NCBI GenBank assembly: GCA_025363475.1
Contig: JANYDS010000083.1
Location: forward strand, 1-64,000
Source: Terriglobia bacterium
Lineage (GTDB): Bacteria; Acidobacteriota; Terriglobia; Bryobacterales; Bryobacteraceae
Direction: 5' to 3'
Length of the DNA stretch: 64,000 bases
The translations under genes and the position numbers were made by a program. This document shows, piece by piece, positions 49,918-60,332 of this stretch (its first letter is position 1; every line of letters starts with the position of its first letter). Under the pieces are notes generated by a model, which saw only the letters and a list, made by a program, of their open reading frames with translations, ran no database searches and was not told where the DNA came from.

Positions 49918-50214
49918 GCAAATCTCCAGGGTTGGTTGTAGCAGGAGTTTTCTGGCTGGCAAGGGCGGCTGCGAATCGTTTTTGTTGAGTTTAATGGAAA
50001 TATAAGTTTTTTCGGCGCGTCACTCGCTTCCAGAACTCGCGGGAAAGGGCTCCTCTCATTGGGAGGGAGCAGGGGGACGCATAGAGAGGGTTAATCTGGA
50101 CGAGCACAGCTATTTGTGCGGTTGAGATGTTGACTACGAAGCGAAAGCTGGTGATCCGCGGCGAATGGCTTCGCGAAACACCGGTACAATGGAGCAGAAC
50201 ATAAGGACCAAAAG
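49918..50214. other. Intergenic stretch before the propeller remnant
   Basis: About 300 bases between two genes in opposite directions. I see no gene or clear RNA structure. A short self-complementary CTCCTCTCATTGGGAGGGAG lies near 50050-50070 and could form a small hairpin. Nothing else is supported. Confidence 0.35.
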
Positions 50215-50803
50215 ATGTTTCGCTGCGGACGTGGCCTATTATCTTCGGCCGACGGACTCATCATTCCGCTATCGGGCATGGTCGTGGCTGAGGCGGATCC
50301 AACCTGGTCACCGGCCGGGGGGTCAGCTGGCCTTCTGGTCCGCGATGAGCCCGGATCCGCGCGTTCCGACTTCCCTCCATATAATAGACCTGAATTCACG
50401 AGAAGTTCAAGAATTACCCAATTCCCGTGGACTCACCACGCCGCGATGGTCGCCAGATGGCATGCTCATGGCAGCCATCGATGCCACAACACTGGAACTG
50501 AAAATCTATAATTTCGCTACCGGGGTTTGGAAACCAGTGCACGGGATTCGCGCCGGCTATCCATCCTGGTCGTCCGACGGAAGGCGCTTGTTCTTTGAAT
50601 CGCTGGAGCGCAAAGAAGGTTACCGGGTCATGGCGGTCGATATCTCAGCTATGAAGATCGATTCTATAGCCACATTTGATGGCCTTCGGCAGCCGATGTT
50701 TTCATTTGGCGGCTGGCTTGGACTTGGGCCAGAAGCTTCTCCCCTGGCCCTTCGCGACTTGAGTACCGAAGAAATTCTCCGATGGAAGATGTCTCACCAT
50801 TAG
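50215..50803 (+). pseudogene. TolB/WD40-like propeller fragment, frameshifted
   Basis: Two frames together make a propeller: the first gives AEADPTWSPAGG, a typical blade start, and after a run of six G near 50320 the second continues QLAFWSAMSPDPRV, LHIIDLNSREVQEL, TPRWSPDGMLMAAID, YPSWSSDGRRLFFES. Removing one G from the run joins them. The (R/S)WSPDG repeats are those of TolB-like propellers found C-terminal to kinases and transcription factors in this phylum; no kinase or other N-terminal domain is seen here. It is likely a remnant. The last C-terminal piece (LRDLSTEEILRWKM) is typical of the final blade. Confidence 0.6.
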
Positions 50804-50819
50804 CGCAGATCAGTCGTAA

Positions 50820-53546
50820 CTAAGCAGTACCGCTAATCACCGAACCACCCGAAATCGCACCCTGAGCCGCAGCCAGCCGCGCAATGGGCACCCGATACGG
50901 AGAGCACGAAACATAATCCATCCCGATCCGGTAACAGAACTGCACGGAACTCGGCTCACCACCGTGCTCACCACAAATACCTACTTCCAGATTCTTCCGC
51001 GCTCCACGACCGGCCTTTACCGCAAACTCAATCAGCTTGCCCACGCCTTCCTGGTCCAGGACCGCAAATGGATCGGCCTTGAAGATCTTCTCCCGCTCGT
51101 AATCTTTCTGGAATTTCGTATAGTCGTCCCGCGACAATCCCATGGTCGTCTGTGTCAAATCATTCGTACCGAATGAGAAAAATTCAGCTACGCCTGCCAC
51201 ACGATCCGCAGTAAGTGCCGCGCGCGGAATTTCAATCATCGTTCCCACCATGTAATGCACCGTCTGGCCCGCTTTCGCGAACACCTCACCTGCCACACGG
51301 TCCACAATCTTCTTCTGGTTTTCCAGCTCTTCCACGCTCCCGATCAGCGGAATCATGATCTCCGGAAGCACCTTAACACCCTTCTTCGCCACCTGGACCG
51401 CAGCCTCAAAAATAGCCCGTGACTGCATCTCTGTAATCTCGGGATAACTTACACCCAGCCGACAGCCCCGATGGCCCAGCATCGGATTGAATTCGTGTAA
51501 CTCCTCCACCCGGTCCAGCAGTTCCGCCAAAGCCTTTTTCAAGTCCTTAACCGGAATATTGTAACGAGCAGAAAGTTCCTTCTTCCCCTTGATGTCAAGG
51601 TGCGGCAGCCTCGCCACATCCACCATCAAATTCTCGCGCTTCGGCAAGAATTCATGCAGTGGCGGATCTAGCGTACGGATCACCACCGGGTACCCATCCA
51701 TCGCCTTGAATAGCCCCGCAAAATCCGAGCGCTGCATCGGTAACAGCTTTGCCAGTGCCTGACGACGCGTCTTTTCATCCCGCGCCAGAATCATGGCCTG
51801 TACGAAGGGCAACCGGTCCTCGGCAAAGAACATATGTTCCGTGCGGCACAGGCCAATACCTTCCGCACCATACTGCCGCGCAACCTTCGCATCACGCGGT
51901 ATATCCGCATTGGCCCGGATTCCGAACTTACCGCGGAACTCGTCCGTCCAGCCCATGAACTTACCCACATAGTCGTGAGTTACATCCGGCTCAACCGACT
52001 TAGCCTGACCCAGATAGACATCGCCCGTAGTTCCATCGAGAGAAATGAAATCGCCTGCCTTGACTCTGACAGTCTTACCGCCCACCTGCGCTGTAAAAAC
52101 CTTCTTCGCCTCGTCAATCCGAATGCTGCCCGCACCCACAACGCAAGGCCGCCCCATACCGCGTGCTACCACCGCCGCGTGGCTTGACTTGCCGCCAACA
52201 GCCGTCAGAATGCCCTTCGCCACATCCATACCGTGAATGTCATCCGGCGTAGTTTCTTTGCGAACCAGCAGTACCGGTCCGGACTCGCACATAATAATTG
52301 CATCTTCCGATGAGAACGCCACCCGGCCCACTGCCGCGCCTGGCGAGGCGGAAATCCCGGTAGTCAGCTTGACAAGATCCCTGAGTGTTTTCACGTCAAA
52401 GACAGGGTGCAGTAACTGATCCAGCTGCGCCGGTGTCACTCGCATCACCGCCTCGCGTTTCTCAATCATGCCCTCTTCCACCATCGCCACCGCAATACGA
52501 ACAGCCGCCGGACCTGTGCGCTTGCCATTGCGGGTCTGCAGCATATAGAGCTTGCTTTCCTCAATGGTGAATTCAAAATCCTGCATGTCTTTGTAATGAT
52601 GTTCCAGGTTGGTGGTGATTTCACGCAACTGCGCGTAAGCTTCCGGCAGTTCGTTTTCCAGATCAGCAATCGGGCGCGGCGTGCGGATGCCCGCCACCAC
52701 ATCTTCACCCTGCGCATTCATCAGGAATTCGCCGTAGAAAACCTTCTCCCCTGTACCGGGGTCCCGCGTAAAGCCAACGCCCGTGCCGGACGTTTCGCCC
52801 ATGTTCCCAAACACCATGGCCTGAACATTGGCCGCAGTGCCTATTTCATCCGGAATCTTTTCCATTTTCCGGTAGTAACATGCTTTCGGGTTCCACCAGC
52901 TGCGGAACACTGCATCGCGCGCCAGCGTAAGTTGTACCAGCGGATCTTCCGGGAACGGTTTGCCCGTTTCCTTACGCACCAGCTTCTTATAATCCGCAAT
53001 CACAGCTTTCAGATCATCCGCGTTCAGGTCCGTATCCTGCTTAGCCTTCACCTTCGCTTTTCGCGCATCGAAGATATGGTCGAACTTCTCCATATTGATA
53101 TCGAGTGCCACTGCGCCGAACATCTGAATAAAACGCCGGTAACAGTCGTAAGCAAAACGCGGGTTGCCACTTTTCGCCGAGAGACCCTCTGTCGTTACGT
53201 CGTTCAAGCCCAGATTCAGAATGGTATTCATCATGCCGGGCATGGAAAACTTCGCGCCGGAGCGAACACTCACCAGCAGCGGATCTTTCGCATCGCCCAG
53301 CTTCTTGCCCATCTGCTTTTCCAGTTGCTTCGTGGCCTTGTCGATTTCTTTCTGAATGCTCTCAGGAATTTTCTGCTGACCCTCGAAGTAGATCGTGCAG
53401 ACACTGGTGGCAATCGTAAAACCAGGTGGCACAGGCAGCCCGGCGCGCGACATTTCAGCCAGCCCTGAGCCCTTGCCGCCCAGCACATCTTTCATGCTGC
53501 CGTCGCCTTCCGCCCTGCCACCACCGAAAGAATAAACGTACTTCAT
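50820..53546 (-). CDS. ppdK: Pyruvate, phosphate dikinase
   Basis: A 908-residue PPDK that interconverts pyruvate + ATP + Pi with PEP + AMP + PPi. The ATP-binding N-terminal third ([20 protein letters not shown] then LGGKGSGLAEMSRAGLPVPP), the swivelling phosphohistidine domain with GGKSSHAAVVARGMG, and the PEP-binding TIM barrel (GIGLCRTEHMFFAEDRLP, MLGHRGCRLGVSYPEI, FFSFGTNDLTQTTMGLSRDD and ICGEHGGEPSSVQF) are complete. Length equals the family. It overlaps glyS by four bases (ATGA) and is the last gene of recO-glyQ-glyS-ppdK. Confidence 0.98.
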   Translation of the reverse strand: MKYVYSFGGGRAEGDGSMKDVLGGKGSGLAEMSRAGLPVPPGFTIATSVCTIYFEGQQKIPESIQKEIDKATKQLEKQMGKKLGDAKDPLLVSVRSGAKFSMPGMMNTILNLGLNDVTTEGLSAKSGNPRFAYDCYRRFIQMFGAVALDINMEKFDHIFDARKAKVKAKQDTDLNADDLKAVIADYKKLVRKETGKPFPEDPLVQLTLARDAVFRSWWNPKACYYRKMEKIPDEIGTAANVQAMVFGNMGETSGTGVGFTRDPGTGEKVFYGEFLMNAQGEDVVAGIRTPRPIADLENELPEAYAQLREITTNLEHHYKDMQDFEFTIEESKLYMLQTRNGKRTGPAAVRIAVAMVEEGMIEKREAVMRVTPAQLDQLLHPVFDVKTLRDLVKLTTGISASPGAAVGRVAFSSEDAIIMCESGPVLLVRKETTPDDIHGMDVAKGILTAVGGKSSHAAVVARGMGRPCVVGAGSIRIDEAKKVFTAQVGGKTVRVKAGDFISLDGTTGDVYLGQAKSVEPDVTHDYVGKFMGWTDEFRGKFGIRANADIPRDAKVARQYGAEGIGLCRTEHMFFAEDRLPFVQAMILARDEKTRRQALAKLLPMQRSDFAGLFKAMDGYPVVIRTLDPPLHEFLPKRENLMVDVARLPHLDIKGKKELSARYNIPVKDLKKALAELLDRVEELHEFNPMLGHRGCRLGVSYPEITEMQSRAIFEAAVQVAKKGVKVLPEIMIPLIGSVEELENQKKIVDRVAGEVFAKAGQTVHYMVGTMIEIPRAALTADRVAGVAEFFSFGTNDLTQTTMGLSRDDYTKFQKDYEREKIFKADPFAVLDQEGVGKLIEFAVKAGRGARKNLEVGICGEHGGEPSSVQFCYRIGMDYVSCSPYRVPIARLAAAQGAISGGSVISGTA

Positions 53547-55630
53547 TTTGTCTCCTGATTCTTCGTATTAACAGTGCCGGTGATGATCTCACTGAAATCG
53601 GCAATCTGGCTGAACTCGGCCAGCATCATGTGCAACAGCGTCAAGCGGTTCTGACGGATGGCCGGGTCTTCTGCATTGACCATCGTCTTTTCGAAAAAGA
53701 CATCAACTTTAGGCCGCAGCGACGAAATAGAATCCAGCCGGCTCAGATGATCGGGCAGCAACCGGCATGCCACCTGCGCAGCCTTAAACGCCAGATATAA
53801 CTCAGTCTCCGCGCCGCGTTCCAGAAGCTTCTCCTGCAGTGAAGTTCCGGTGTTTAAAAAAGAGCCGCCTTCAAATTGTGCCTGCTTGAGTATGTTGCGA
53901 ATTCGTTTGAAGCTCGCTGCCAGCGGTTCAAAGTTCTCAGTGGGCCGAATTTCCCTCACCGCCGCCAGCCGTTCTTCCACATCGAGTAAGTCATTCCAGC
54001 CCGACGCCATCACTGCATTGACCTCGTCATATTTGTAACCGCGAATGTCACGAAAGTAATAACGAACCCGCTCGGCCATGAATTCTTCCAGCTGAGAATC
54101 GCCTTCACACAACGATTGAATCGGCAGCCGGAGCTTGCCTTCCGCCAGAATCTTGACGATGCCCTGTGCTGCCCGTCGCAATGCAAAAGGGTCTTTCGAA
54201 CCGGAAGGAATCAGACCCACACGGAAACATCCCCGCAGCGTATCCAGCTTGTCTGCAATCGCCACCAGCCGGCCGGTCAGAGTGCGCGGAATTGCATCTT
54301 CCATACTCACCGGTTTGTAGTGATCGTAGATCGCCGTTGCTACTTCTTCAGCCTCACCCTGCACACGGGCATACAGGCCGCCCACAATGCCCTGTAGTTC
54401 TGTGAATTCTTTCACCAGTTCAGTAGTCAGATCCGTCTTCGAAAGACGGGACGCCCGCACCGCATAGAATTCGGGGCTGTCCGGGCCAAAAGCATACCGG
54501 CCTTTCGCCTCACGGATATCGTTCGCGGTCACCGCTTCGCCCGGCTTCGCCGCATATACCAGCAGTGCGATCACCAGCTGGTCCATGCGGTCGGCCTTCT
54601 CCAGATACGTGCCGAGTTTGGCCTGAAACGTCACATTTCCCAGATCTTTAATCCGTTCCGAAAGCTTTCGCTTCTGATCTGTGTCCCAGAAAAACCGCGC
54701 GTCATTAAACCGCGCCCGCAGCACGCGTTCATTGCCGCGCACAATCAAACCATCAGGGTCGCCATCCGTATTCGTAACTGCCACAAACTGAGGCGCCAGT
54801 GCGCCGTCCGCAGTCTCCACCGGGAAGTACTTCTGGTGGAACCGCATGACGGTAATCAGGACTTCTTTCGGCAGATCCAGAAACGCCGGGTCAAACGAAC
54901 CAGTGATCGGCGTAGGCCATTCCGTCAAATTCACCAGCGTACTCAGAAGTTCGTTATCGCACTTATACTTCGTCGGTACCGCGCGTATCTTCGCTTTTCG
55001 CTCATCCGCCGAAAGCATCACATAATTCGCCCGCAGCGCCGGTTCATAGGTCAAACAAGTAACCGGAATACGGGCAGCTCCCAGGCGCCGGTGTCCGCTT
55101 GACTCATTGCCCGATGTTACTCCCGCCACTGTAAACGGAATCACCTGGTCATCCAGCAGTGCGACCACCCACCGTATCGGCCGGATAAATCGGTCCCCGC
55201 CCTTACCCGTCCAGTACATGGTTTTCGGAAAAGGAGTTTTGAGGATCAACTGCGGCAGAGCTTCTGCCAGAATTTCACTGGCCGGGCGTCCCGCGATGGT
55301 CCGTAGTGTGGTGTACTTTTCCACCTTCCCGTCAGACACCAGCTCCAGCTGTTCCCGCTCAATGCCCTGCTTCTTCGCAAAGCCGTCCAGGGCCGCCGCC
55401 GGAGCGAACTTACCCGGTCCCCAGATTCGTTCCGAAGAATCATCCTGCCGTGCCGCCAGCTCTTTCGCACGAACCACTAACCGCCGTGGCGTGGCATCAG
55501 TCCGAATTGCTGACCCGCCCAGCTGATGCTGTTTCAAAAGGTCGCCAACTGCAGCGCCCAGATATTCCAGGGCACCGGCCAGCATCCAGTCAGGAATCTC
55601 TTCCGCACCTATTTCCAGAAGCAGATTCAT
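53543..55630 (-). CDS. glyS: Glycyl-tRNA synthetase beta subunit
   Basis: A 695-residue beta subunit, start [20 protein letters not shown], with [18 protein letters not shown] HD region ([20 protein letters not shown]), [20 protein letters not shown] and the anticodon-binding DALR region at the C-terminus ([20 protein letters not shown]). With GlyQ it forms the alpha2beta2 bacterial glycyl-tRNA synthetase. It overlaps glyQ upstream and ppdK downstream by four bases each, so expression is coupled. Confidence 0.97.
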   Translation of the reverse strand: MNLLLEIGAEEIPDWMLAGALEYLGAAVGDLLKQHQLGGSAIRTDATPRRLVVRAKELAARQDDSSERIWGPGKFAPAAALDGFAKKQGIEREQLELVSDGKVEKYTTLRTIAGRPASEILAEALPQLILKTPFPKTMYWTGKGGDRFIRPIRWVVALLDDQVIPFTVAGVTSGNESSGHRRLGAARIPVTCLTYEPALRANYVMLSADERKAKIRAVPTKYKCDNELLSTLVNLTEWPTPITGSFDPAFLDLPKEVLITVMRFHQKYFPVETADGALAPQFVAVTNTDGDPDGLIVRGNERVLRARFNDARFFWDTDQKRKLSERIKDLGNVTFQAKLGTYLEKADRMDQLVIALLVYAAKPGEAVTANDIREAKGRYAFGPDSPEFYAVRASRLSKTDLTTELVKEFTELQGIVGGLYARVQGEAEEVATAIYDHYKPVSMEDAIPRTLTGRLVAIADKLDTLRGCFRVGLIPSGSKDPFALRRAAQGIVKILAEGKLRLPIQSLCEGDSQLEEFMAERVRYYFRDIRGYKYDEVNAVMASGWNDLLDVEERLAAVREIRPTENFEPLAASFKRIRNILKQAQFEGGSFLNTGTSLQEKLLERGAETELYLAFKAAQVACRLLPDHLSRLDSISSLRPKVDVFFEKTMVNAEDPAIRQNRLTLLHMMLAEFSQIADFSEIITGTVNTKNQETK

Positions 55631-56565
55631 GCTGCCTGCTCCTCAACCGGCGTGTGTTCAACCGGAGCCGGATTCCGTTGCGAAGTCCATGCCTCAGCCA
55701 CACCCACAGCCAGTTTCCGCACGCGTCCAATCACACCCACCCGCTCGGTCACACTAATGGCACCCCGCGCGTCAAGAGTATTAAACAAATTCGAGCACTT
55801 CAAAACATGATCGTAAGTCGCCAGCAGCGGGAACCGCGCCTGCTCAGTTGAAACGGCATACAGAGCGAGTAACCGCTTTGCTTCTGTCTCATGAATATCA
55901 AATAGCTTCCAAAGCGTGGGCACATCTGCCAGTTCGAAGTTATAAACCGAGTACTGTAATTCGTCGTTATAACGAACGTCGCGGTATTTCACTCCCCGCG
56001 TCCATTCAATGTCATACACGCTGTCCACGCCTTGTAGAAATGCAGTCAGCCGCTCCAGCCCGTAAGTGATTTCCGCCGGCACCAGTTCCAGATCAATGCC
56101 GCCGCACTGTTGAAAATAAGTGAATTGAGTAATCTCAAGACCATCCAGCATCACTTGCCAGCCCACACCCCACGCACCCAGCGTCGGCGACTCCCAGTTA
56201 TCTTCCTCCAGCTTCAAATCATGCTGGCGCAAATCAATGCCAATCGCTTCCAGACTACCCATGTACTGCTCGATAACGTCCACCGGAGTCGGCTTCAGAA
56301 TCACCTGCAACTGCATGTGTTTGTAAAGACGGTTGGGGTTGTCGCCATAACGGCCGTCAGCCGGCCTGCGGCTGGGTTGCACATAAGCAGTGCGATAGGG
56401 TTCACGACCGAGCACGCGCAGAAACGTCTCGGGACACATCGTACCGGCACCCACTTCAACGTCGAAGGGCTCCTGAATGATACAGCCGCGGTCGCTCCAG
56501 TACTGCTTCAGCTTGAAGACAATTTCCTGAAAGGTAGGCTTTTCAATATTTGGTTGTTCTGGCAT
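55627..56565 (-). CDS. glyQ: Glycyl-tRNA synthetase alpha subunit
   Basis: A 312-residue alpha subunit that carries the class II active site. [60 protein letters not shown] and [20 protein letters not shown] are diagnostic. It ends with about 20 residues beyond the usual terminus ([14 protein letters not shown]). The gene begins six bases after recO and overlaps glyS by four bases. No glycine riboswitch was found, since the start lies within the operon. Confidence 0.98.
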   Translation of the reverse strand: MPEQPNIEKPTFQEIVFKLKQYWSDRGCIIQEPFDVEVGAGTMCPETFLRVLGREPYRTAYVQPSRRPADGRYGDNPNRLYKHMQLQVILKPTPVDVIEQYMGSLEAIGIDLRQHDLKLEEDNWESPTLGAWGVGWQVMLDGLEITQFTYFQQCGGIDLELVPAEITYGLERLTAFLQGVDSVYDIEWTRGVKYRDVRYNDELQYSVYNFELADVPTLWKLFDIHETEAKRLLALYAVSTEQARFPLLATYDHVLKCSNLFNTLDARGAISVTERVGVIGRVRKLAVGVAEAWTSQRNPAPVEHTPVEEQAA

Positions 56566-56571
56566 GGCGGA

Positions 56572-57342
56572 CTATGCGGCTTCGAGCACGGGAAATGTGA
56601 TCAGTTTACGTTCAATATGAGATTCCAGCTGTTGCGAAAGGAAACGGCGCAGATCGGCAGCCATTTCGCGGTTCCACTTCCGTGCGGGCAACTGGCCAAC
56701 GGGCGTGCGCAGCATTTCGGCGGCAATCACGCGGGATTCGTGCGTCAATTCCCAAGTCCCGCGCAGGTCCAGCGCACTGCGGCATTCCTGGCAATATAAA
56801 CCGGCGCGGAAGCGGCCATAAAATGCCCGCTGCGGATTTTCTTCATCATCCAGCCAGGCACCGCAGCCCAGACAAACGTGCAATTCCGGCAGCAGCCCGG
56901 CCAGCCGCACAGCCCACAAACTGAAGTAGGTCACAGCGCGCCACACAGCCCCCGGAGTGCCTTCCCGCATATGTTCCAGGCTCGCACTGAGCAGCCGGAA
57001 ATATTTTTCACCCGGTTCTGCGGCAGGCAACAGCTGTTCTGATACCTCAGCAAAATAGTCGAGCGCGCAGGCGGCCGCAAAGTCGCTCGAAAGTGCGAAC
57101 TGGGAGTGCACCAGTTCGCACGAATCGATATTCACCAGTTCCCGGTTTTCCCGCTGGAAATATGACATTTTAATATGCGACAGACGTTCGAGGCCCGACC
57201 CGAAACCGCTTTTCGGCCTCCTCGCCCTGCGCGCCACACCCCGCAGCTTCCCCATGTCACGGCAGAGAAAGCTGACGATCAGGTCACCCTCTTTGAAGGG
57301 CCACGTTTGCAGCACGAAAGCTTCGCTCACACGAGCGGGCAT
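56572..57342 (-). CDS. recO: DNA repair protein RecO
   Basis: A 256-residue RecO, which loads RecA with RecF/RecR and anneals single strands. N-terminal OB fold: ARVSEAFVLQTWPFKEGDLI and GVARRARRPKSGFGSGLERL. The zinc site is two CxxC pairs, CLGCGAW and CQECRSALDL. Length is normal. It leads the minus-strand operon recO-glyQ-glyS-ppdK, sharing a 114-base divergent intergenic region with sthA. Confidence 0.93.
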   Translation of the reverse strand: MPARVSEAFVLQTWPFKEGDLIVSFLCRDMGKLRGVARRARRPKSGFGSGLERLSHIKMSYFQRENRELVNIDSCELVHSQFALSSDFAAACALDYFAEVSEQLLPAAEPGEKYFRLLSASLEHMREGTPGAVWRAVTYFSLWAVRLAGLLPELHVCLGCGAWLDDEENPQRAFYGRFRAGLYCQECRSALDLRGTWELTHESRVIAAEMLRTPVGQLPARKWNREMAADLRRFLSQQLESHIERKLITFPVLEAA

Positions 57343-57376
57343 ATATAGATACGGGGCGAATCACCAGACTATCACG

Positions 57377-57407
57377 TTGAGGGCCAAACCCTTTCATTCC
57401 CTATAGT
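57377..57407 (+). promoter_or_regulatory. Possible sthA promoter
   Basis: TTGAGG (57377-57382) and TATAGT (57402-57407) are 19 bases apart, 50 bases before the sthA ATG. The spacing is a little long for a sigma-70 promoter. A strong AGGAGG (57437-57442) follows, but it lies 14 bases before the ATG, longer than usual. It is the only promoter-like pair visible in the divergent region. Confidence 0.35.
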
Positions 57408-57456
57408 TTTCGTCCCACTCGTCCGATAAGCACCACAGGAGGTTCTCACCAGAAAC

Positions 57457-58842
57457 ATGCAACGCTACGACCTGATTGTGATCGGCTCCGGCCCGGCGGG
57501 CCAGCGCGCCGCAATACAGGCCGCGAAGGTGGGCAAACAAGTCGCGCTGGTTGAAAGGCGCGAGGTGGTGGGGGGAGTTTGCATTAACACCGGCACCATT
57601 CCCAGCAAAACCATGCGCGAGGCCGTGATTCATCTATCCGGCCACCAGTACCAGAATATTTACGGGATGAATTATCGGGTCAAAGAGAAAACCTCCATGG
57701 CCGACCTCTGTTTCCGCGCCCAGCACGTAATTACCACTGAAATTGAGGTTACCCGCGCGCAGCTCTCCCGAAATAACATCGACATGCTGATGGGACAGGC
57801 GAGCTTTGTCGATCCCACCCACATCGAAATTGAAAACTCGCGCGGCAAGCTCCATTACGAAGCGCCTTATGTAATCATTGCCACCGGCACCAAACCCGCC
57901 GCCTCGGATTGTGTTCCGGTCAATGGGCGCAATATTATTGACAGCGATCAGATTCTGTCTCTCAAAGAAGTCCCTCGCACCCTTGTCGTTGTTGGCGGAG
58001 GCGTAATTGGCGTTGAGTACACGTGTATGTTTGCCACCCTGGGCGTGCGTGTGATTCTCATTGAAAAACGTCCCCGTTTGCTGGAATTTGCCGATTCAGA
58101 GATGGTGGAGGCGCTTTCCTATCACCTGCGGGACCGCCGCGTCACGCTGCGCTTAAACGAAGAGGTTGAAAGCGTGGAGGAATGCGGGTGCGGAGTAGTG
58201 GCGCACCTCCGCAGCCAAAAGAAAATTTCCTGCGATACGCTGCTCTACGCAGTGGGGCGACAGGGCAATGTGGATGAACTGAATCTCGCGGCGGCGGGCA
58301 TCGAAGCCGATTCGCGCGGGCGTATCAAAGTGGACGAAGATTTCCGCACCAGCGTACCCAACATCTTTGCCGTGGGAGATGTGATCGGTTTCCCCAGTCT
58401 GGCATCCGTGGCCATGGAACAGGGCCGCGTGGCGGCGGGTCGGGCCTTTGGAATTCCGCTGACATCCAGACCTGCTTACTACCCCTATGGAATCTACACA
58501 ATCCCCGAAATTTCCTTCATCGGCAAGACTGAGGAGCAGTTAACGGGCGAAGATGTCCCCTATGAAGTGGGCGTGGCCTTCTACCGCGAGATCGCCAGAG
58601 GCCAGATACGGGGCGACACCACAGGCCGCCTCAAAATCATCTTCCACCGCGAAACCCACGACATCCTCGGCATTCACATCATCGGGGAAGGTGCCAGCGA
58701 ATTGCTGCACATCGGCCAGGCGGTGATGATTCTGGGCGGCACCATCGACTATTTCATCGATACCGTCTTCAACTACCCCACACTGGCGGAATGTTACAAA
58801 GCCGCAGCATTTAACGGCTTGAACAAACTAAGCAGATTCTAA
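57457..58842 (+). CDS. sthA: Soluble pyridine nucleotide transhydrogenase
   Basis: A 461-residue flavoprotein. FAD site YDLIVIGSGPAGQRAAIQAA; the redox site has one cysteine only (GGVCINTGTIPSKTMREAV, Cys then Thr in place of the second cysteine), the mark of SthA versus lipoamide dehydrogenases. NAD site VVVGGGVIGVEYTCMFATLG, then VGDVIGFPSLASVAMEQGRV, and dimer-domain IIGEGASELLHIGQAVMILG. It equilibrates NADH and NADPH. It is a single gene, convergent with the VOC gene. Confidence 0.95.
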   Translation: MQRYDLIVIGSGPAGQRAAIQAAKVGKQVALVERREVVGGVCINTGTIPSKTMREAVIHLSGHQYQNIYGMNYRVKEKTSMADLCFRAQHVITTEIEVTRAQLSRNNIDMLMGQASFVDPTHIEIENSRGKLHYEAPYVIIATGTKPAASDCVPVNGRNIIDSDQILSLKEVPRTLVVVGGGVIGVEYTCMFATLGVRVILIEKRPRLLEFADSEMVEALSYHLRDRRVTLRLNEEVESVEECGCGVVAHLRSQKKISCDTLLYAVGRQGNVDELNLAAAGIEADSRGRIKVDEDFRTSVPNIFAVGDVIGFPSLASVAMEQGRVAAGRAFGIPLTSRPAYYPYGIYTIPEISFIGKTEEQLTGEDVPYEVGVAFYREIARGQIRGDTTGRLKIIFHRETHDILGIHIIGEGASELLHIGQAVMILGGTIDYFIDTVFNYPTLAECYKAAAFNGLNKLSRF

Positions 58843-58850
58843 ATGCGTTT

Positions 58851-59897
58851 TTACTTCCCGTCGCAGGTCTCACCCAGAGCGCCGCCACCGCCGCAATAGG
58901 ACATGTCCTGCAGCTGGATGAGGATGCCATCGGGGTCAGTGAAATAAAGCTCGGGTGTTCCATTCGGTGCTCCGCCGCGATTGGGCATCCGCATCGAAAC
59001 GTAAGATTTTAACGGAGGTGTCGCCACACCCGGAGCTGCATCGCCCCTGGCGCTGATGCCGTAATCCGCCAAAGCCTTAAGCACTTTCTCCTGATTAAAG
59101 TCCTTCATCCGGAAACAGAGATGGTTGATCTCAGGCGGACGGTTTCCCGAGGCAGCAATGGTGAGAAAGCTGCGGTCACCGGTGCCCAGCATGGGTGTCG
59201 CGCCCTGATGCCCCTGCATGGGCAGAGCGAACAGGTCCTGATAGAAGGCCTGCGTGCGCGCTACATCAGATACAAAAAGTGTAAAGTGGCTCAGATTATC
59301 GATTTGCAGCAGACCTTTGGTGGGAGCGGGTTCGGGTTTTGCGTAGCAAATTTCGCCCAGTTCGCCGCCGCCACCACAATATTTAGTGTCCTGAATCTGC
59401 ACCGCAAGTCCGTCTGGATCGCCCAGATAGAACTCGGCAGTACCGTTTTTGGCTCCGCCCTGTGCTTCCGGGCGCATGCGGACGCGATATTTCATGGCTC
59501 CGCCCGTCATACCGCCGGCCGGACCGTCGGCCTTGGCGATGCCGTGTTCGCTCACAACCTTCGCGGTGCCATCGACGGAGAAATTATCAATTGCCATGCA
59601 GTAGTGATTGATCCCAGGCTTGGCGTTGGCACCGCCACCCGCGAAGAACAGGAACTGAACTCCGTTGCCAATCTGCAATGATGGCGCTGCGCCCTGGCGG
59701 GCCGTGATACCCATCCCGAAGAGTCCCTGATAGAACTCGGTGGAGCGCTTAACGTCAGTCACGGTGAGCGTGGCGTGGCTTAGGGCTTTCACCGGCAACT
59801 GGGGCTTTTTCTGCCCCATCAGACGCGTCGCCGCAACCATGGCCGGGAGAGCTTTCAGGAGGGTTCTTCGTGTAAGGTTGCTCATGCTGGGGATCAT
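58851..59897 (-). CDS. Tat-exported protein with two VOC (glyoxalase-like) domains
   Basis: About 349 residues with a twin-arginine signal (TRRTLLKALPAMVAATRLM) followed by two vicinal-oxygen-chelate units. First: LSHATLTVTDVKRSTEFYQG, and AEFYLGDPDGLAVQIQDTKY; second: LSHFTLFVSDVARTQAFYQD, with PELYFTDPDGILIQLQDMSY. Each ends in CGGGGxLGE. The His/Glu metal ligands (Leu-Ser-His, DPDGxxxQ) are only partly conserved, with glutamine in place of the usual glutamate in each unit, so the activity is uncertain. ATG 59897 has GGGA in front; ATG 59885 is the alternative. It is single and convergent with sthA. Confidence 0.88.
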   Translation of the reverse strand: MIPSMSNLTRRTLLKALPAMVAATRLMGQKKPQLPVKALSHATLTVTDVKRSTEFYQGLFGMGITARQGAAPSLQIGNGVQFLFFAGGGANAKPGINHYCMAIDNFSVDGTAKVVSEHGIAKADGPAGGMTGGAMKYRVRMRPEAQGGAKNGTAEFYLGDPDGLAVQIQDTKYCGGGGELGEICYAKPEPAPTKGLLQIDNLSHFTLFVSDVARTQAFYQDLFALPMQGHQGATPMLGTGDRSFLTIAASGNRPPEINHLCFRMKDFNQEKVLKALADYGISARGDAAPGVATPPLKSYVSMRMPNRGGAPNGTPELYFTDPDGILIQLQDMSYCGGGGALGETCDGK

Positions 59898-59954
59898 TAT
59901 ATATTCCCGCATATATTCCGGCGAGGGCGATGTCTGGATTCCTCGCCCGCTTTC

Positions 59955-60332
59955 TCAGAAACTGGCAAGCCGCACTCCCGGAATATCTGCAAAGTCCACG
60001 GGATTGAGCGTCCACAACTCGGCGTCGCGCAGAATCGCTGTCGCGGCGATGGCGATATCGATTTCGCGCCCGTGTGGCCGGGCGACAGAGCGATATAATT
60101 TCGCGGCGAGTTCGGCCTCACGCGGACCAAACACTGCCGCTGCGGCCGACGGGAAAAGAATCTCCTGCGAAATCAGTTCGGCTGCAACCCGTGGTCCCCT
60201 GAGCCACTCGAAGAGCACGACCGAAGGAAGGAACAGGCGCTCACCGCGCTCAACGGCGCGACGTAAAACAACGGCAGAAAGTTTTTCTCCGCAAATGCTG
60301 TGCACAAGCGCAGAGGTATCAATCGCGGTCAT
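59955..60332 (-). CDS. vapC: VapC-type PIN-domain toxin
   Basis: A 125-residue PIN ribonuclease. The catalytic acids are in MTAIDTSALV (Asp5), PSVVLFEWLRGP (Glu near 43), and GREIDIAIAATAIL with ELWTLNPVDFADIPGV (Asp near 90 and 112). The start overlaps the antitoxin stop by four bases (ATGA), the usual order antitoxin-toxin. The gene is intact in all motifs, unlike the PIN gene at 38209. Confidence 0.9.
   Translation of the reverse strand: MTAIDTSALVHSICGEKLSAVVLRRAVERGERLFLPSVVLFEWLRGPRVAAELISQEILFPSAAAAVFGPREAELAAKLYRSVARPHGREIDIAIAATAILRDAELWTLNPVDFADIPGVRLASF

Noticed and set aside
52596..53468. Plus-strand 290-codon frame opposite ppdK
   Set aside because: A shadow of PPDK with histidine/arginine-rich composition; no motif.
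56560..56580. Glycine riboswitch before glyQ
   Set aside because: glyQ starts six bases after recO, so there is no leader to hold one.
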